Shown here one piece after another: positions 9,313 through 17,881 of a DNA stretch of 64,000 nucleotides; position 1 is the stretch's first letter; the number at the start of each line of letters is the position of its first letter. The notes below the pieces were generated by a model, which was not told the origin of the DNA, did no database searches, and saw only the letters and a program-made list of their open reading frames with translations. The stretch comes from Marinobacter changyiensis (GTDB lineage Bacteria > Pseudomonadota > Gammaproteobacteria > Pseudomonadales > Oleiphilaceae). Position numbers and translations under genes: made by a program. The stretch is taken from assembly GCF_009193265.1 (NCBI RefSeq), contig NZ_VZZZ01000001.1:930001-994000 (forward strand). The letters run 5' to 3'.

Positions 9313-9555
9313 TTGAAAAAGGGCCGCCTGGAGAAAGGTGAACGGTGTTCCAGCGTGCTCAACCCGACTCGGTGGCACGGCGGTTGCGATTTTCCAGCCC
9401 AGAAACAACAGGTAGAGCCCACTCAGTGCCATCAGCCCGGTGTAGCTGACCGGATAGACCTGAAAGACTTGCACCAACCCCAGGCCGACCAGCACCACCA
9501 TCAGCACGAAACCACCGGCGACCCCCAGCATATGCGACACCGTAAGATGAAAACC
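9313..9555 (-). pseudogene. LysE/RhtB-family exporter fragment
   Basis: The frame reads FGFHLTVSHMLGVAGGF and continues with two hydrophobic segments to FTFLQAALFQ. This matches the region around helices 2-3 of LysE/RhtB amino-acid exporters. The first helix (about 40 residues) is missing. The LysE frame enters directly from the TGA that ends the neighbouring CinA-N gene. After residue 76 the frame continues with unrelated, arginine-rich sequence where family members carry the W-x-N-P-K motif. Both ends are gone, so it is a relic with no function expected. Confidence 0.65.
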
Positions 9556-9558
9556 GAA

Positions 9559-10302
9559 TCAGCCGGTCAGCTCGCGTAACAGCACTCGCAAACGTCTCAT
9601 GCCGGCGACCACGTGTTCCGGATCACCCTTCAGGCTCAGCTCCACCTCGCGTCGTCCGTCTGCATGGGGCAGGCAGGCCAGACGCAAATCCGGATACTCC
9701 GTCAGCAGCAGCTCCATCAGTGGAATCAGTGGCCCTTCCGAGGTATCGGTCAGCACCAGAGTCTGACTCACGGTGCGATTAGGTGCCTGGTAGTCGGCAT
9801 AGTCATGGTCAAGCACCCACTCCACCATCGGCCAGGCCATTCGGGGAAAGCCGGGCACAAAATGATGGCGATGGATGGCAAAACCGGGAATGCCGTTGAT
9901 CGGATTGGGAATGATTCGGCTGCCAACCGGAAACTCCCCCATCCGCAGATGCAGCGGATTCAGTCGTGACCCGAGCCGTGACCGGATTTCCGCTTCGGCT
10001 TCACGATGCAGAACAGTAACCACTCCCAGGGCTGCAGCCGCACACTGGCGCGTCAGGTCGTCCGGGGTCGCGCCAATGCCACCAAAGCTGAATACTACAT
10101 CGGGGCCAGCAAAGGTTTGCGTTAGCGTCTGGGTAATCAACTCGCCGTCATCCGCAATCGTGCGCACCCACGACAGCTCCAATCCGCGCTCGTCAAACCG
10201 CGTAATCATGGCGGCCAGATGAGCATCCTGTTTGCGGCCGTTCAACAGCTCGTCACCGATGAGAACGAGACCGAAACGGGGCATTGGTGTGGTGTTCATC
10301 AT
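9559..10302 (-). CDS. Molybdopterin-binding / CinA N-terminal domain protein
   Basis: This 247-residue protein consists of the MoCF-biosynthesis (CinA-N) domain alone. GDELLNGRKQDAH near residues 17-29 and FGGIGATPDDLTR near 72-84 are the family motifs that bind phosphate or nucleotide. In full-length CinA this domain is an ADP-ribose/NAD-related pyrophosphatase joined to an NMN deamidase. The deamidase part is absent here, so a function in nucleotide clean-up is possible but unproven. AGGAG lies close to two adjacent ATG codons (10302 and 10299), and the second has better spacing. Confidence 0.82.
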   Translation of the reverse strand: MMNTTPMPRFGLVLIGDELLNGRKQDAHLAAMITRFDERGLELSWVRTIADDGELITQTLTQTFAGPDVVFSFGGIGATPDDLTRQCAAAALGVVTVLHREAEAEIRSRLGSRLNPLHLRMGEFPVGSRIIPNPINGIPGFAIHRHHFVPGFPRMAWPMVEWVLDHDYADYQAPNRTVSQTLVLTDTSEGPLIPLMELLLTEYPDLRLACLPHADGRREVELSLKGDPEHVVAGMRRLRVLLRELTG

Positions 10303-10594
10303 TACTCCTGCGCAACGCTGGCACGAGGCCCGGATTTTTACATAATTAAAATACTAACCTGTCCAATCTGATACTAATGCAGCTTTACCAGCGGTTCGAT
10401 AAAGAACAGTGTATGCGACAGAGTCCGAAAATGACGAGGGTCTGATGTTATTTCTGACGACCGCCATAATTCTCTGAGCAAGGGCGCTATAGGTGTATTA
10501 CGCTATGAACAACACCGTATTACAGAGTCACCTTACGTTATGCTGCGAGCTCTGGGCCGAACATTCGCCACCCCGTTTTTCTGAGGTCTACACC

Positions 10595-12062
10595 ATGAAG
10601 CCAACGCTGCCACTCCCGGCATTCCCGACAATTATGCTTCAGACAACGACCCTGACCTCGGCCTCCTGGGAATCCGATGACGCCTGCGGACTGGTGCTGT
10701 TGTTGCCGGAAGGCAACCGGGATGCCGTTGAGAAAACACCCTGGGCCGACGCGCTGCGCCTGCGTATGGATGCATTTCCGGAGAAGACCAACCCGGTGCT
10801 CACCACCACTCCCAATGGTCTGCGTACCGCCATCGGTTTCATTGGTGAGGGCGTTGCCAGCTTCAAATTACTGACCCTGGCGCGCAAGCTGGTTGACCCA
10901 CTGCTGACTGAACGACCACGCCAGATCAAAGTGGTTTCCCTGCTGGATGACAGCGTTGCCGCCCGGGCCATGGCGCAAGCCCTGGTAGCCGCAGTGCATG
11001 CCGCCGTATTCCGCCTGCCGAAAATCACCGGCAAACCGGAAGATCTTTCCACTCTGCAAACGGTCAGCTTTGTGGGTGACTATGCCGGGGCGGAGTTCAA
11101 CCATGCGCTGGCCACCGCCGAGGGCAACAATCTGGCCCGTTGGTTGACGCAATTACCAGGCAACTACCTGACTCCGGCCCTGTATCGCAACTACGCCGAG
11201 ACACTGGTGAAGCAGGAAGGCTGGGACGCTGACTTTATCGACCTGAAGCGGCTGGAGAAACTGGGCGCAGGGGCCTTTTTATCGGTCACCGAGGCCAGCC
11301 CCAACCGCGATGCGGGCGTGCTGCACCTGAGCTATCGGCCCAAAGGTTCAAAAGGGCCGGCACTGGCTCTGGTGGGCAAAGGCATCTGTTTCGATACTGG
11401 CGGCACCAACCTCAAAGTCGGTGACGGCATGCTGGGCATGCACGGTGACATGCAAGGCAGTGCGGTCGCGCTCGGCACCTTTCTGGCGCTCACCCGCCTG
11501 GGCTTCAAGCAGCTGCTGGCTGGCGCTGGCAGAAAACCACATTGGCCCGAACGCGGTGAAGTGCAACGACGTCATCACTGCACTGAATGGCACTACCATT
11601 GAACTGATCAATACCGATGCCGAGGGCCGCATGGTACTGGCCGATACCCTGGCCCTCGCCAGCCGTGAGAAGCCCGTGGCCATTCTCGATTACGCCACCC
11701 TGGCCGGTGCCATGACCAACCGGCGCGACTGGATTGAGCCCATCATCCAGGCCGGTGAGCAATGCGGTGAGCGGGTCTGGCCGATGCCTTACGAGGATGA
11801 CTACGATGAAGATCCGGAATCCCAGGTGGCCGATACCCTGCAATGCCGCACCCAGGGCGTAGGGGATCACCTTTATGCGGCACGCTTCCTGGGTCGCTTC
11901 GTCGGCGAAGGCATTGGCTGGGTTCATGTCGATATGGCCTCTTCCGGCACCCACAAAGGCGGCCCGGCCCAGATTCCGACCGATGTGCAGGGCTTTGGCG
12001 TGCGCTTCGGCGTTGAGTGGTTCAGCACCATGGTCACAGCAAAAGGAGACGCGACGTCATGA
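10595..12062 (+). pseudogene. M17 leucyl-aminopeptidase-family protein, interrupted by a frameshift
   Basis: Two overlapping frames together make one M17 peptidase. Frame one (10595-11602) carries the N-domain and the first metal-binding segment VGKGICFDTGG. Frame two takes over near 11507-11516 and carries LALAENHIGPNAV, the second metal/catalytic segment NTDAEGRMVLAD, and the C-terminus to 12062. Metal ligands lie in both parts, so neither piece would be active alone. The DNA on both sides is otherwise intact and well conserved, suggesting either a recent mutation, a sequence error or a recoding event. The stop overlaps the next start as ATGA, so the genes were translationally coupled. Confidence 0.8.
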
Positions 12063-14026
12063 ACACCGAATACCCGGCCACCAGCACCCAGGCGGCAATT
12101 GCTGCGTTTGATGCCACACTGGCGCGTTTTGCCGAGGCCCGAAAAGCTGACCCGAAAGCCTCCAGTGCCGAGGTACTGGAGTCGGCCAGGGTGGTCATGA
12201 CCACGCCCGAAGGCCTGGACGCCCTCTATGAACGGGTCGCGGCAGTGGAAACCGCCGGGGTCTTCGCTGGCCGGGACTGGGCGCAACCGGCTATCCTGCA
12301 GCCCGGCCTGGCGGTGCGCTCGTTGCGCCAAAGCAACGCCGAAATCACGGTCATCGAAGCACTCAGTGAAATCCGCATGCTGGCGATTGCCTCCCGCGAT
12401 TACTTTCACCCCGGGATCGCCACCCAACGCGCTCGTAATTTCCTGACCCAGGTCATGGCACTGAACCTGGATCTGCTTTCCGGTCAAATGAGCGAAGCCG
12501 ACCGCGAACGCCCGCAGGAACTGGGCGCAATAGTACAGTCTCTGTACCAGTTTTTGCTCGCACATCTCGGTTACGAGAGCATTCTTGCCAGCCTTGTGGG
12601 CGAGGTCAAGCGCCTTTTGGCACAGCGGCCGATCCAGACCGACAGCATCAAGAAAATGATCAGCCAGATCGCCAAGTGTCTGTTCGATCCCGAACTTGAT
12701 ACCGCCGGTAGCGAGGACGCCGCACGCCTGGTCAAGGCCTTGTTCGGGCCCACCAGGGGCTGTCGGGAAGATCCCGGTCTGGCGGTTTACAACGAGCGTC
12801 TCGCCACCATGGATGAGGCCACGCTCGAGGACGAAGCTACCGACTTTGCCAACGCCATGGGCGAGACCGGGCTGGTTTCGGCTTATCACCCAGCCTTTTT
12901 GCGTTTTATCCGCAACCGCCGGGACGATCTGATTCCCGTTGCCCTGGGGCTGAGCACCACCGGTATTGACGCCCTGCAGTGTTACAGTCAACTGGTCTAC
13001 CGACTGATTGACGACGCCATCTTTCCGGAAACCAGTCAGGCCGCTTATGGTCTGGCCATGCTGCTGGAGCGGGGCACACTCTTTCACCCACCGGTTGCGG
13101 CCGGGCTGTGGCGGCAGATTGAATTGAAACTGTCGCCAGAATCCGAGGAACTACTGACCTCGGTGTTCGGTGAGGAACAGCCACCGAGGGTCTTCCTCCT
13201 GGCGGGGATACTGAGTATTCTTGGCCTGCCTCTGGGGGTTGGCCAGGGCAACAACCCGACCTGTCAATCGGTCATCGGGCTCTCGATGTGGGCCGATAAC
13301 GACGCCGACTATCTGCTACAGCTGGTGGCCTGGGCCGCCCGCGACAACGAAATTCTGACCCGGTTTGAGGGTGAGCGGATATCGTCCAAGGGACTTGAGC
13401 ACGGCCTTGCAAAAGAACTGCCGCTGGATGTGGATGTCGTCTCGCTGATGCTGGTGCCCCACCTTGACCGCCTCTATGTGGAAATGGGCCGCCTCTGCGG
13501 TGAACGCGACGATGATTTACATCGCTGGATCAATCCGGAATTCTATGGCTGGTGGGTAGGCCATGGTTTCCGGGTAGTGACCGATATCCACACCGGCAAG
13601 CTTGATGACTATGAGGGCTTCATCCGCCAGTTCTATGCCAGTTATCACCCCTATTACAACGGTCACATGCCAGTGATCCACCCACAGCCGGCGGGCATCG
13701 CCTCGACCGACAGCGGCGGCCGCTATGTCGGCCGGCACGCCATTACCATTTTGCGGGTAGCCCTGGATGCTCACGCCCAGATGCGGGTTTATTTCTTCAA
13801 TCCCAACAACGACGGTGGTCAGGACTGGGGCCAGGGCATCGTCTGCGCCATTCAGGGCAATGACGAACTCAACGGTGAAGCGTCCCTGCCCATTGCCGAG
13901 TTTGCCTCACGAATGTACGTGTATCACTACGACCCGCTGGAGCTGGGTGATACCGCTGCAGTACCCGACGAGGAAGTCGCGCGTGTGATGGAACTCGGCC
14001 GCACGAGTTGGGCGACGGATCTGTGA
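12059..14026 (+). CDS. Large protein of unknown family with a papain-like Gln/Cys/His/Asn pattern
   Basis: I do not recognise a named family for this 655-residue soluble protein. Residues 1-390 are mostly helical. After that, Q396-GNNPT-C402 keeps the exact six-residue Gln-to-Cys spacing of papain (QGSCGSC). H560-AI matches the papain His-Ala-Val segment, and N581/N583/N584 in FFNPNNDGGQDWGQG recall the Asn-Ser-Trp-Gly part. The order Gln, Cys, His, Asn is that of C1-like peptidases. This suggests a cysteine peptidase or amidase fold. It is an inference from motifs, not a family match. The ATG at 12059 overlaps the aminopeptidase stop, with AAGGAG upstream, so it probably works on the same peptides. 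Confidence 0.7.
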   Translation: MNTEYPATSTQAAIAAFDATLARFAEARKADPKASSAEVLESARVVMTTPEGLDALYERVAAVETAGVFAGRDWAQPAILQPGLAVRSLRQSNAEITVIEALSEIRMLAIASRDYFHPGIATQRARNFLTQVMALNLDLLSGQMSEADRERPQELGAIVQSLYQFLLAHLGYESILASLVGEVKRLLAQRPIQTDSIKKMISQIAKCLFDPELDTAGSEDAARLVKALFGPTRGCREDPGLAVYNERLATMDEATLEDEATDFANAMGETGLVSAYHPAFLRFIRNRRDDLIPVALGLSTTGIDALQCYSQLVYRLIDDAIFPETSQAAYGLAMLLERGTLFHPPVAAGLWRQIELKLSPESEELLTSVFGEEQPPRVFLLAGILSILGLPLGVGQGNNPTCQSVIGLSMWADNDADYLLQLVAWAARDNEILTRFEGERISSKGLEHGLAKELPLDVDVVSLMLVPHLDRLYVEMGRLCGERDDDLHRWINPEFYGWWVGHGFRVVTDIHTGKLDDYEGFIRQFYASYHPYYNGHMPVIHPQPAGIASTDSGGRYVGRHAITILRVALDAHAQMRVYFFNPNNDGGQDWGQGIVCAIQGNDELNGEASLPIAEFASRMYVYHYDPLELGDTAAVPDEEVARVMELGRTSWATDL

Positions 14027-14068
14027 CAAGGTACCGGATGCACATCACTCAACAGGAAACCTAGCCTA

Positions 14069-14254
14069 ATGCGACTCGATTATTTTATTGCCAACACCGC
14101 CAACCAGTCCCGCAAGGAAGCCCGCCGCACCATTATGGCCGGGCGTGTCACCATCGACGGCACGGTCTGCAAAAAAGCCGGAACCCCGGTGACAGGACAA
14201 GAGACAATTCGGTTTGATGACCTCGTCATGAGCCTACCCGGAGACGGAGATTGA
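14069..14254 (+). pseudogene. Orphan S4 RNA-binding domain, probably a truncated RsuA-type pseudouridine synthase
   Basis: The 61 residues MRLDYFIANT...SRKEARR..I..GRVTIDG are a clean S4 domain like the first 60 residues of RsuA-family pseudouridine synthases. The catalytic domain that should follow is missing and the frame ends at 14254. A stand-alone S4 protein is possible, but the sudden end next to transposase-like sequence favours truncation. Confidence 0.6.
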
Positions 14255-14350
14255 GAGCAACCATCGTTACTTCCGGAACTACAACCCGAATCGGCTCCAC
14301 CAGAGCCTTAATGACCAGATAACGCACTCTGACACGCCGGGCATTTCATC
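14238..14350 (+). mobile_element. Possible remnant of an IS3-type transposase C-terminus
   Basis: In the frame overlapping the end of the S4 gene, translation gives YFRNYNPNRLHQSLNDQ, which resembles the end of IS3-family integrase domains (Y-N-x-x-R-x-H-Q-S-L). No inverted terminal repeats or complete transposase are visible, and similarity stops after DQ. This could mark the element that truncated the S4 gene. Confidence 0.3.
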
Positions 14351-14461
14351 ATACAAAGATCCATAAACCAGTGGTAAAACAAAGGCCAGCCCGAGCCATT
14401 CGACATTGTGTTCACCCACCATCACACAATGCCTGTTCTATATTTGTTGAAATAAACGTTA

Positions 14462-14471
14462 TTGCATGCAA
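14462..14471. promoter_or_regulatory. Palindrome TTGCATGCAA, possible GntR operator
   Basis: This is a perfect 10-bp palindrome upstream of the GntR gene. Together with the related site at 14524 it fits the TTGTnnnACAA style recognised by FadR-subfamily GntR regulators. Confidence 0.45.
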
Positions 14472-14523
14472 CATTAGGTTCAGGCGACCACAAAACACCG
14501 CCTACGAGCTTAAATTTCAGATA

Positions 14524-14533
14524 TTGCATACAA
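14524..14533. promoter_or_regulatory. Palindrome TTGCATACAA, possible GntR operator
   Basis: Differs by one base from the site 62 bp upstream and lies 15 bp before the GTG start. This is a position expected for autoregulation. Confidence 0.45.
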
Positions 14534-14548
14534 TCTTGGAGAACAACG

Positions 14549-15265
14549 GTGGCCGAGAGCAAGAGCCGGGTTAGTACCTCAGTTCCGAGAACGGCCAAAA
14601 CGGAAGTTCACGACGCCATCAAGCAGCGTATTCTCAACTCGGTTTATCTGTCTCATGAATTCATCCGGGAAGCACGGGTAGCCGAGGAACTGGAAGTCAG
14701 CAGGACGCCTGTCCGTGAGGCATTCAGGGAGTTGATTTCCGAAGGTTGGCTGGAGGCCATTCCACACCAGGGCGCCAGGGTGACGGCGTGGACTGAAAGA
14801 GACGCCCGTGAGGTGTTTGAAATCCGATTGGTATTGGAGCCGATGGCCGTTGCTTTGGCGTGTCTCAGAATAGATAAGGCTCGCCTCGACTATCTAAAGT
14901 CTCTGGCCAATCAAATGGAAACGCTGACTAAACAAGTCGAAACCAATACTGAGGCCCGCAATAGCATTGCTGCACTCAATCACGAATTTCACAAAGAGTT
15001 GATTGCCGGTAGCGACAATCATCGCTTGATGGCTGCGCTGGAAAACATCGTGCGGACGTCGGTAATCAGAAGAAATTTCACAAACTACCATCCAGAACAT
15101 CTCCAACGCAGTATGCGCCACCACCGGGAAATACTGGATGCCATTGAAGCCGGCAGCGTGAACTGGGCTGAAAGCATCATGCGTTCACACTTGCTCGCAG
15201 CACGTGATTTGCACGTCAACGTCTCTGACCCGGAGGCTCATCACCAGCCCGCTGCGCGCACTTGA
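14549..15265 (+). CDS. GntR-family regulator, FCD (FadR) subfamily
   Basis: This 238-residue regulator has a winged helix-turn-helix (about residues 25-85, including VAEELEVSRTPVREAFREL) and an all-helical FCD ligand domain with the metal-binding pattern N-H-x-F-H and a later H-R-E/H-L-x-A. I start it at the GTG 14549, preceded by GGAGAA. The longer frame from 14462 runs through the operator-like palindromes. It sits at the head of the CoA-transferase/TRAP/hydratase/lyase genes and most likely represses them until the imported carboxylic acid or its CoA ester is present. Confidence 0.88.
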   Translation: MAESKSRVSTSVPRTAKTEVHDAIKQRILNSVYLSHEFIREARVAEELEVSRTPVREAFRELISEGWLEAIPHQGARVTAWTERDAREVFEIRLVLEPMAVALACLRIDKARLDYLKSLANQMETLTKQVETNTEARNSIAALNHEFHKELIAGSDNHRLMAALENIVRTSVIRRNFTNYHPEHLQRSMRHHREILDAIEAGSVNWAESIMRSHLLAARDLHVNVSDPEAHHQPAART

Positions 15266-15308
15266 ATATTTAACTAAAATATAATTAAATCAAGGGAAAA
15301 CAATTATA

Positions 15309-16523
15309 ATGTCCCTAAGTAAACTTGCTCCAACCACGCCGTTAAACGATCTCAAGGTACTCGAACTTGGGCAACTCATAGCAGGGCCTTACTGTGGCCA
15401 GATTTTGGCCGATTTCGGTGCCCAGGTGATCAAGATCGAGCCTCCCGGCAAGGGCGACGCCATGCGCCAGTGGGGTGAAGCCGACGCAGATGGCGAGCCC
15501 GTATGGTGGAACGTCATCGGTCGAAACAAGCAGTCCGTGACTCTGGATCTTCGCGATCCGCAAGGTCAGGAAATACTGCGCAATCTGGCCACTCAGGCCG
15601 ACATTCTGATCGAAAATTTTCGTCCCGGCACAATGGAGCGCTGGGGGTTGGGCTACGACATCCTGTCCAGTAACAACCCAGGATTAATTATGGTTCGGGT
15701 CACCGGATTTGGTCAGGACGGGCCCTATTCTAACCGTGCCGGTTTCGCTTCTGTGTGCGAGGCCATGGGTGGTTTACGCTACATCAGTGGTTATCCCGAC
15801 CGGCCGCCGGTTCGGGTGGGCATTTCGATCGGAGATACGCTGGCCGGAATCCATGGTGCAATCGGCGCACTGGTGGCCCTTCATCAACGGGAAAAATCAG
15901 GCGCAGGCCAGATTGTCGACAGTGCCATCTTCGAGTCTGTCCTGGGGATGATGGAAAGTCTGGTACCTGAGTACGATCGGGCCGGCAAGATCCGTGAGCG
16001 AAACGGCAGTTCTCTGCCCGGTATCGCGCCTTCCAATGCCTATCCGGCCAGAGATAATCGTGATGTGATCATCGGCGCCAACCAGGACAGTGTTTTCCGC
16101 CGTTTGTGTGAGGCCATGGGTCAGCCGACGCTTGCGGATCACCCGGACTATGCAACCCATCGGGCAAGGGGAACAAACCAGCAGGCGATTGACGATGCCG
16201 TAGCGGCCTGGACACGTCAGCATGATGCCCAGGAAATCGTGGACAGGCTCGCGGAAGCAGGCGTGCCGGCGGGACTCATCTTTCGCGCTCCCGACATGTT
16301 GGCTGATCCCCATTTCAAGGCCCGGGAATCCATCGTCATGGTGCCAGACCGCAAAGGCAAACCGCTGCCCATGCAGAACGTGTTTCCCCGCCTGACCCAA
16401 ACGCCAGGCACCATTCGGCACACCGGGCCCCAGCTTGGAGAGCACACCGACGCGATCTTGAAAGACTGGCTTGATATGGACGACGCGCAGCTGGATACGC
16501 TGCGCAGTTCGTCCATCATCTGA
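15309..16523 (+). CDS. Class III CoA-transferase (CaiB/BaiF family)
   Basis: This 404-residue enzyme moves CoA from a donor such as succinyl-CoA to a carboxylic acid. Family features are LELGQLIAGPYCGQILADFGA at the N-terminus (about 18-38), R-N-K-x-S-V-T-L-D-L near 72-81, and Asp176 in GDTLAG, the position of the aspartyl-CoA nucleophile. It follows an AT-rich 43-bp gap after the GntR gene and precedes the TRAP genes by 14 bp. With the aconitase- and HMGL-family genes downstream, a citramalate-type CoA-transferase is the most coherent guess. Substrate assignment is inference. Confidence 0.87.
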   Translation: MSLSKLAPTTPLNDLKVLELGQLIAGPYCGQILADFGAQVIKIEPPGKGDAMRQWGEADADGEPVWWNVIGRNKQSVTLDLRDPQGQEILRNLATQADILIENFRPGTMERWGLGYDILSSNNPGLIMVRVTGFGQDGPYSNRAGFASVCEAMGGLRYISGYPDRPPVRVGISIGDTLAGIHGAIGALVALHQREKSGAGQIVDSAIFESVLGMMESLVPEYDRAGKIRERNGSSLPGIAPSNAYPARDNRDVIIGANQDSVFRRLCEAMGQPTLADHPDYATHRARGTNQQAIDDAVAAWTRQHDAQEIVDRLAEAGVPAGLIFRAPDMLADPHFKARESIVMVPDRKGKPLPMQNVFPRLTQTPGTIRHTGPQLGEHTDAILKDWLDMDDAQLDTLRSSSII

Positions 16524-16537
16524 GCAGGAGAGCACCA

Positions 16538-17827
16538 TTGGAACCCATTCTCGTTTTGATCGCTTTAGTTGCCATGATTGCCTTTGGTTTTCCCATATTT
16601 CTGGCGCTTGGACTGTCTGGCCTATTCGGGCTTTACATGGCGCAGGGCAGCCTGGCTTTTTTCTTCGCGCCCTCCTCTTTGTTTGGGCAACTCAACAGCT
16701 TTGAGCTGATTGCACTGCCGTTGTTCATTCTGATGGGCAGTATTCTCGGTGCAACACCGGTCGGGTCGAGTCTTTTCCAGGTTGCCGTGCGCTGGCTAAA
16801 CTGGCTCAAGGGCAGTCTTGCCATATCATCTGTCGGCGCATCGGCCATGTTCGGCGCCGTATCCGGTGTCAGCCTGGCTGGCGTAGCGGCTGTTGGTTCA
16901 ATTGCCGTGCCTCACATGATAGAGCGTGGTTACAGTCGCTCGCTGGCCGCCGGTTCGGTTGTCAGTGCCGGCGCCTTGGCGATGCTGATTCCGCCGAGCG
17001 TCCCCTTTATTATCTATGGGTCCGTATCGGGTGTGTCAGTGGCAGATCTGTTCATTGGCGGTATCGTTCCCGGCGTGGTCCTGGCGCTGGCGCTCTGCCT
17101 TTATATTTGGGTACGGGTGCATTTAAATCCTGAAGAAGCGCCGTTCTCCACCCAAACCTTTACCTGGAAAGAGCGTTTCCAGAGCCTCGGTAGCATCTGG
17201 CATTCGGTACTACTCGTTATTGCCGTTCTGGGCTCTATTTACGCCGGCATCGCCACGCCCAGCGAGGCCGCCGGTATCGGTGCGCTGGGCGCCCTCCTGA
17301 TTGCCACGGTGATATTTCGGTCACTTAGCTGGAGCAAATTTCTCGCCATTATTGCTGAGACAGCGCGTATCAGCGGTGTCATTCTACTCATTATCGGGTG
17401 TGCGAAGATTTTCGGCGATTACCTCAACTTCGTGCGCGTGCCACAGATACTGTCTGAAATGCTCACTGCCAGCCCATTGCCCGCCTGGGCAATTCTGGTC
17501 GTAATTATGTTGTTATTGGTGCTGTTGGGCATGATGGTGGATGCCGTGTCACTCATTGTGGTCACCACCCCCGTCCTGCTACCACTGATCATTGCACTTG
17601 GTTACGACCCGCTGTGGTTTGGCATCGTGCTGGTGCTCAACCTGGAAATTGCAGTGGTGACACCACCCGTCGGGCTTAATCTGTATGCCCTGCGCGGGGT
17701 GTGCCCGGAGCTCTCGATCGAAGAAATCATTCGTGCTGCGCTGCCCTTTGTGGCGGTACAGTTCGTCGTACTGATGTTATTTGTTTTGTTCCCAGGTATC
17801 AGCCTCTGGTTGCCAGGGCTCTTGTAG
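16538..17827 (+). CDS. TRAP transporter, large membrane subunit (DctM type)
   Basis: This 429-residue, 11-12 helix protein of the TRAP-T family drives sodium-coupled uptake of organic acids. SAMFGAVSGVSLAGVAAVG and the LIPPSVPFIIYG stretch around residues 145-165 are DctM hallmarks. The start is TTG at 16538, set by AGGAG seven bases upstream. No ATG fits the family N-terminus better. The subunit order here is M, P, Q rather than the common P, Q, M. Confidence 0.92.
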   Translation: MEPILVLIALVAMIAFGFPIFLALGLSGLFGLYMAQGSLAFFFAPSSLFGQLNSFELIALPLFILMGSILGATPVGSSLFQVAVRWLNWLKGSLAISSVGASAMFGAVSGVSLAGVAAVGSIAVPHMIERGYSRSLAAGSVVSAGALAMLIPPSVPFIIYGSVSGVSVADLFIGGIVPGVVLALALCLYIWVRVHLNPEEAPFSTQTFTWKERFQSLGSIWHSVLLVIAVLGSIYAGIATPSEAAGIGALGALLIATVIFRSLSWSKFLAIIAETARISGVILLIIGCAKIFGDYLNFVRVPQILSEMLTASPLPAWAILVVIMLLLVLLGMMVDAVSLIVVTTPVLLPLIIALGYDPLWFGIVLVLNLEIAVVTPPVGLNLYALRGVCPELSIEEIIRAALPFVAVQFVVLMLFVLFPGISLWLPGLL

Positions 17828-17881
17828 CCTTGGCGTTTCACTCACTAACACCATTACAACAAAAATCAAAGGAAAAATACC

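Noticed and set aside
10493..10594. Upstream extension of the aminopeptidase
   Set aside because: The 34 extra residues are Cys- and His-rich and unlike the family. The ATG at 10595 gives the normal N-terminus.
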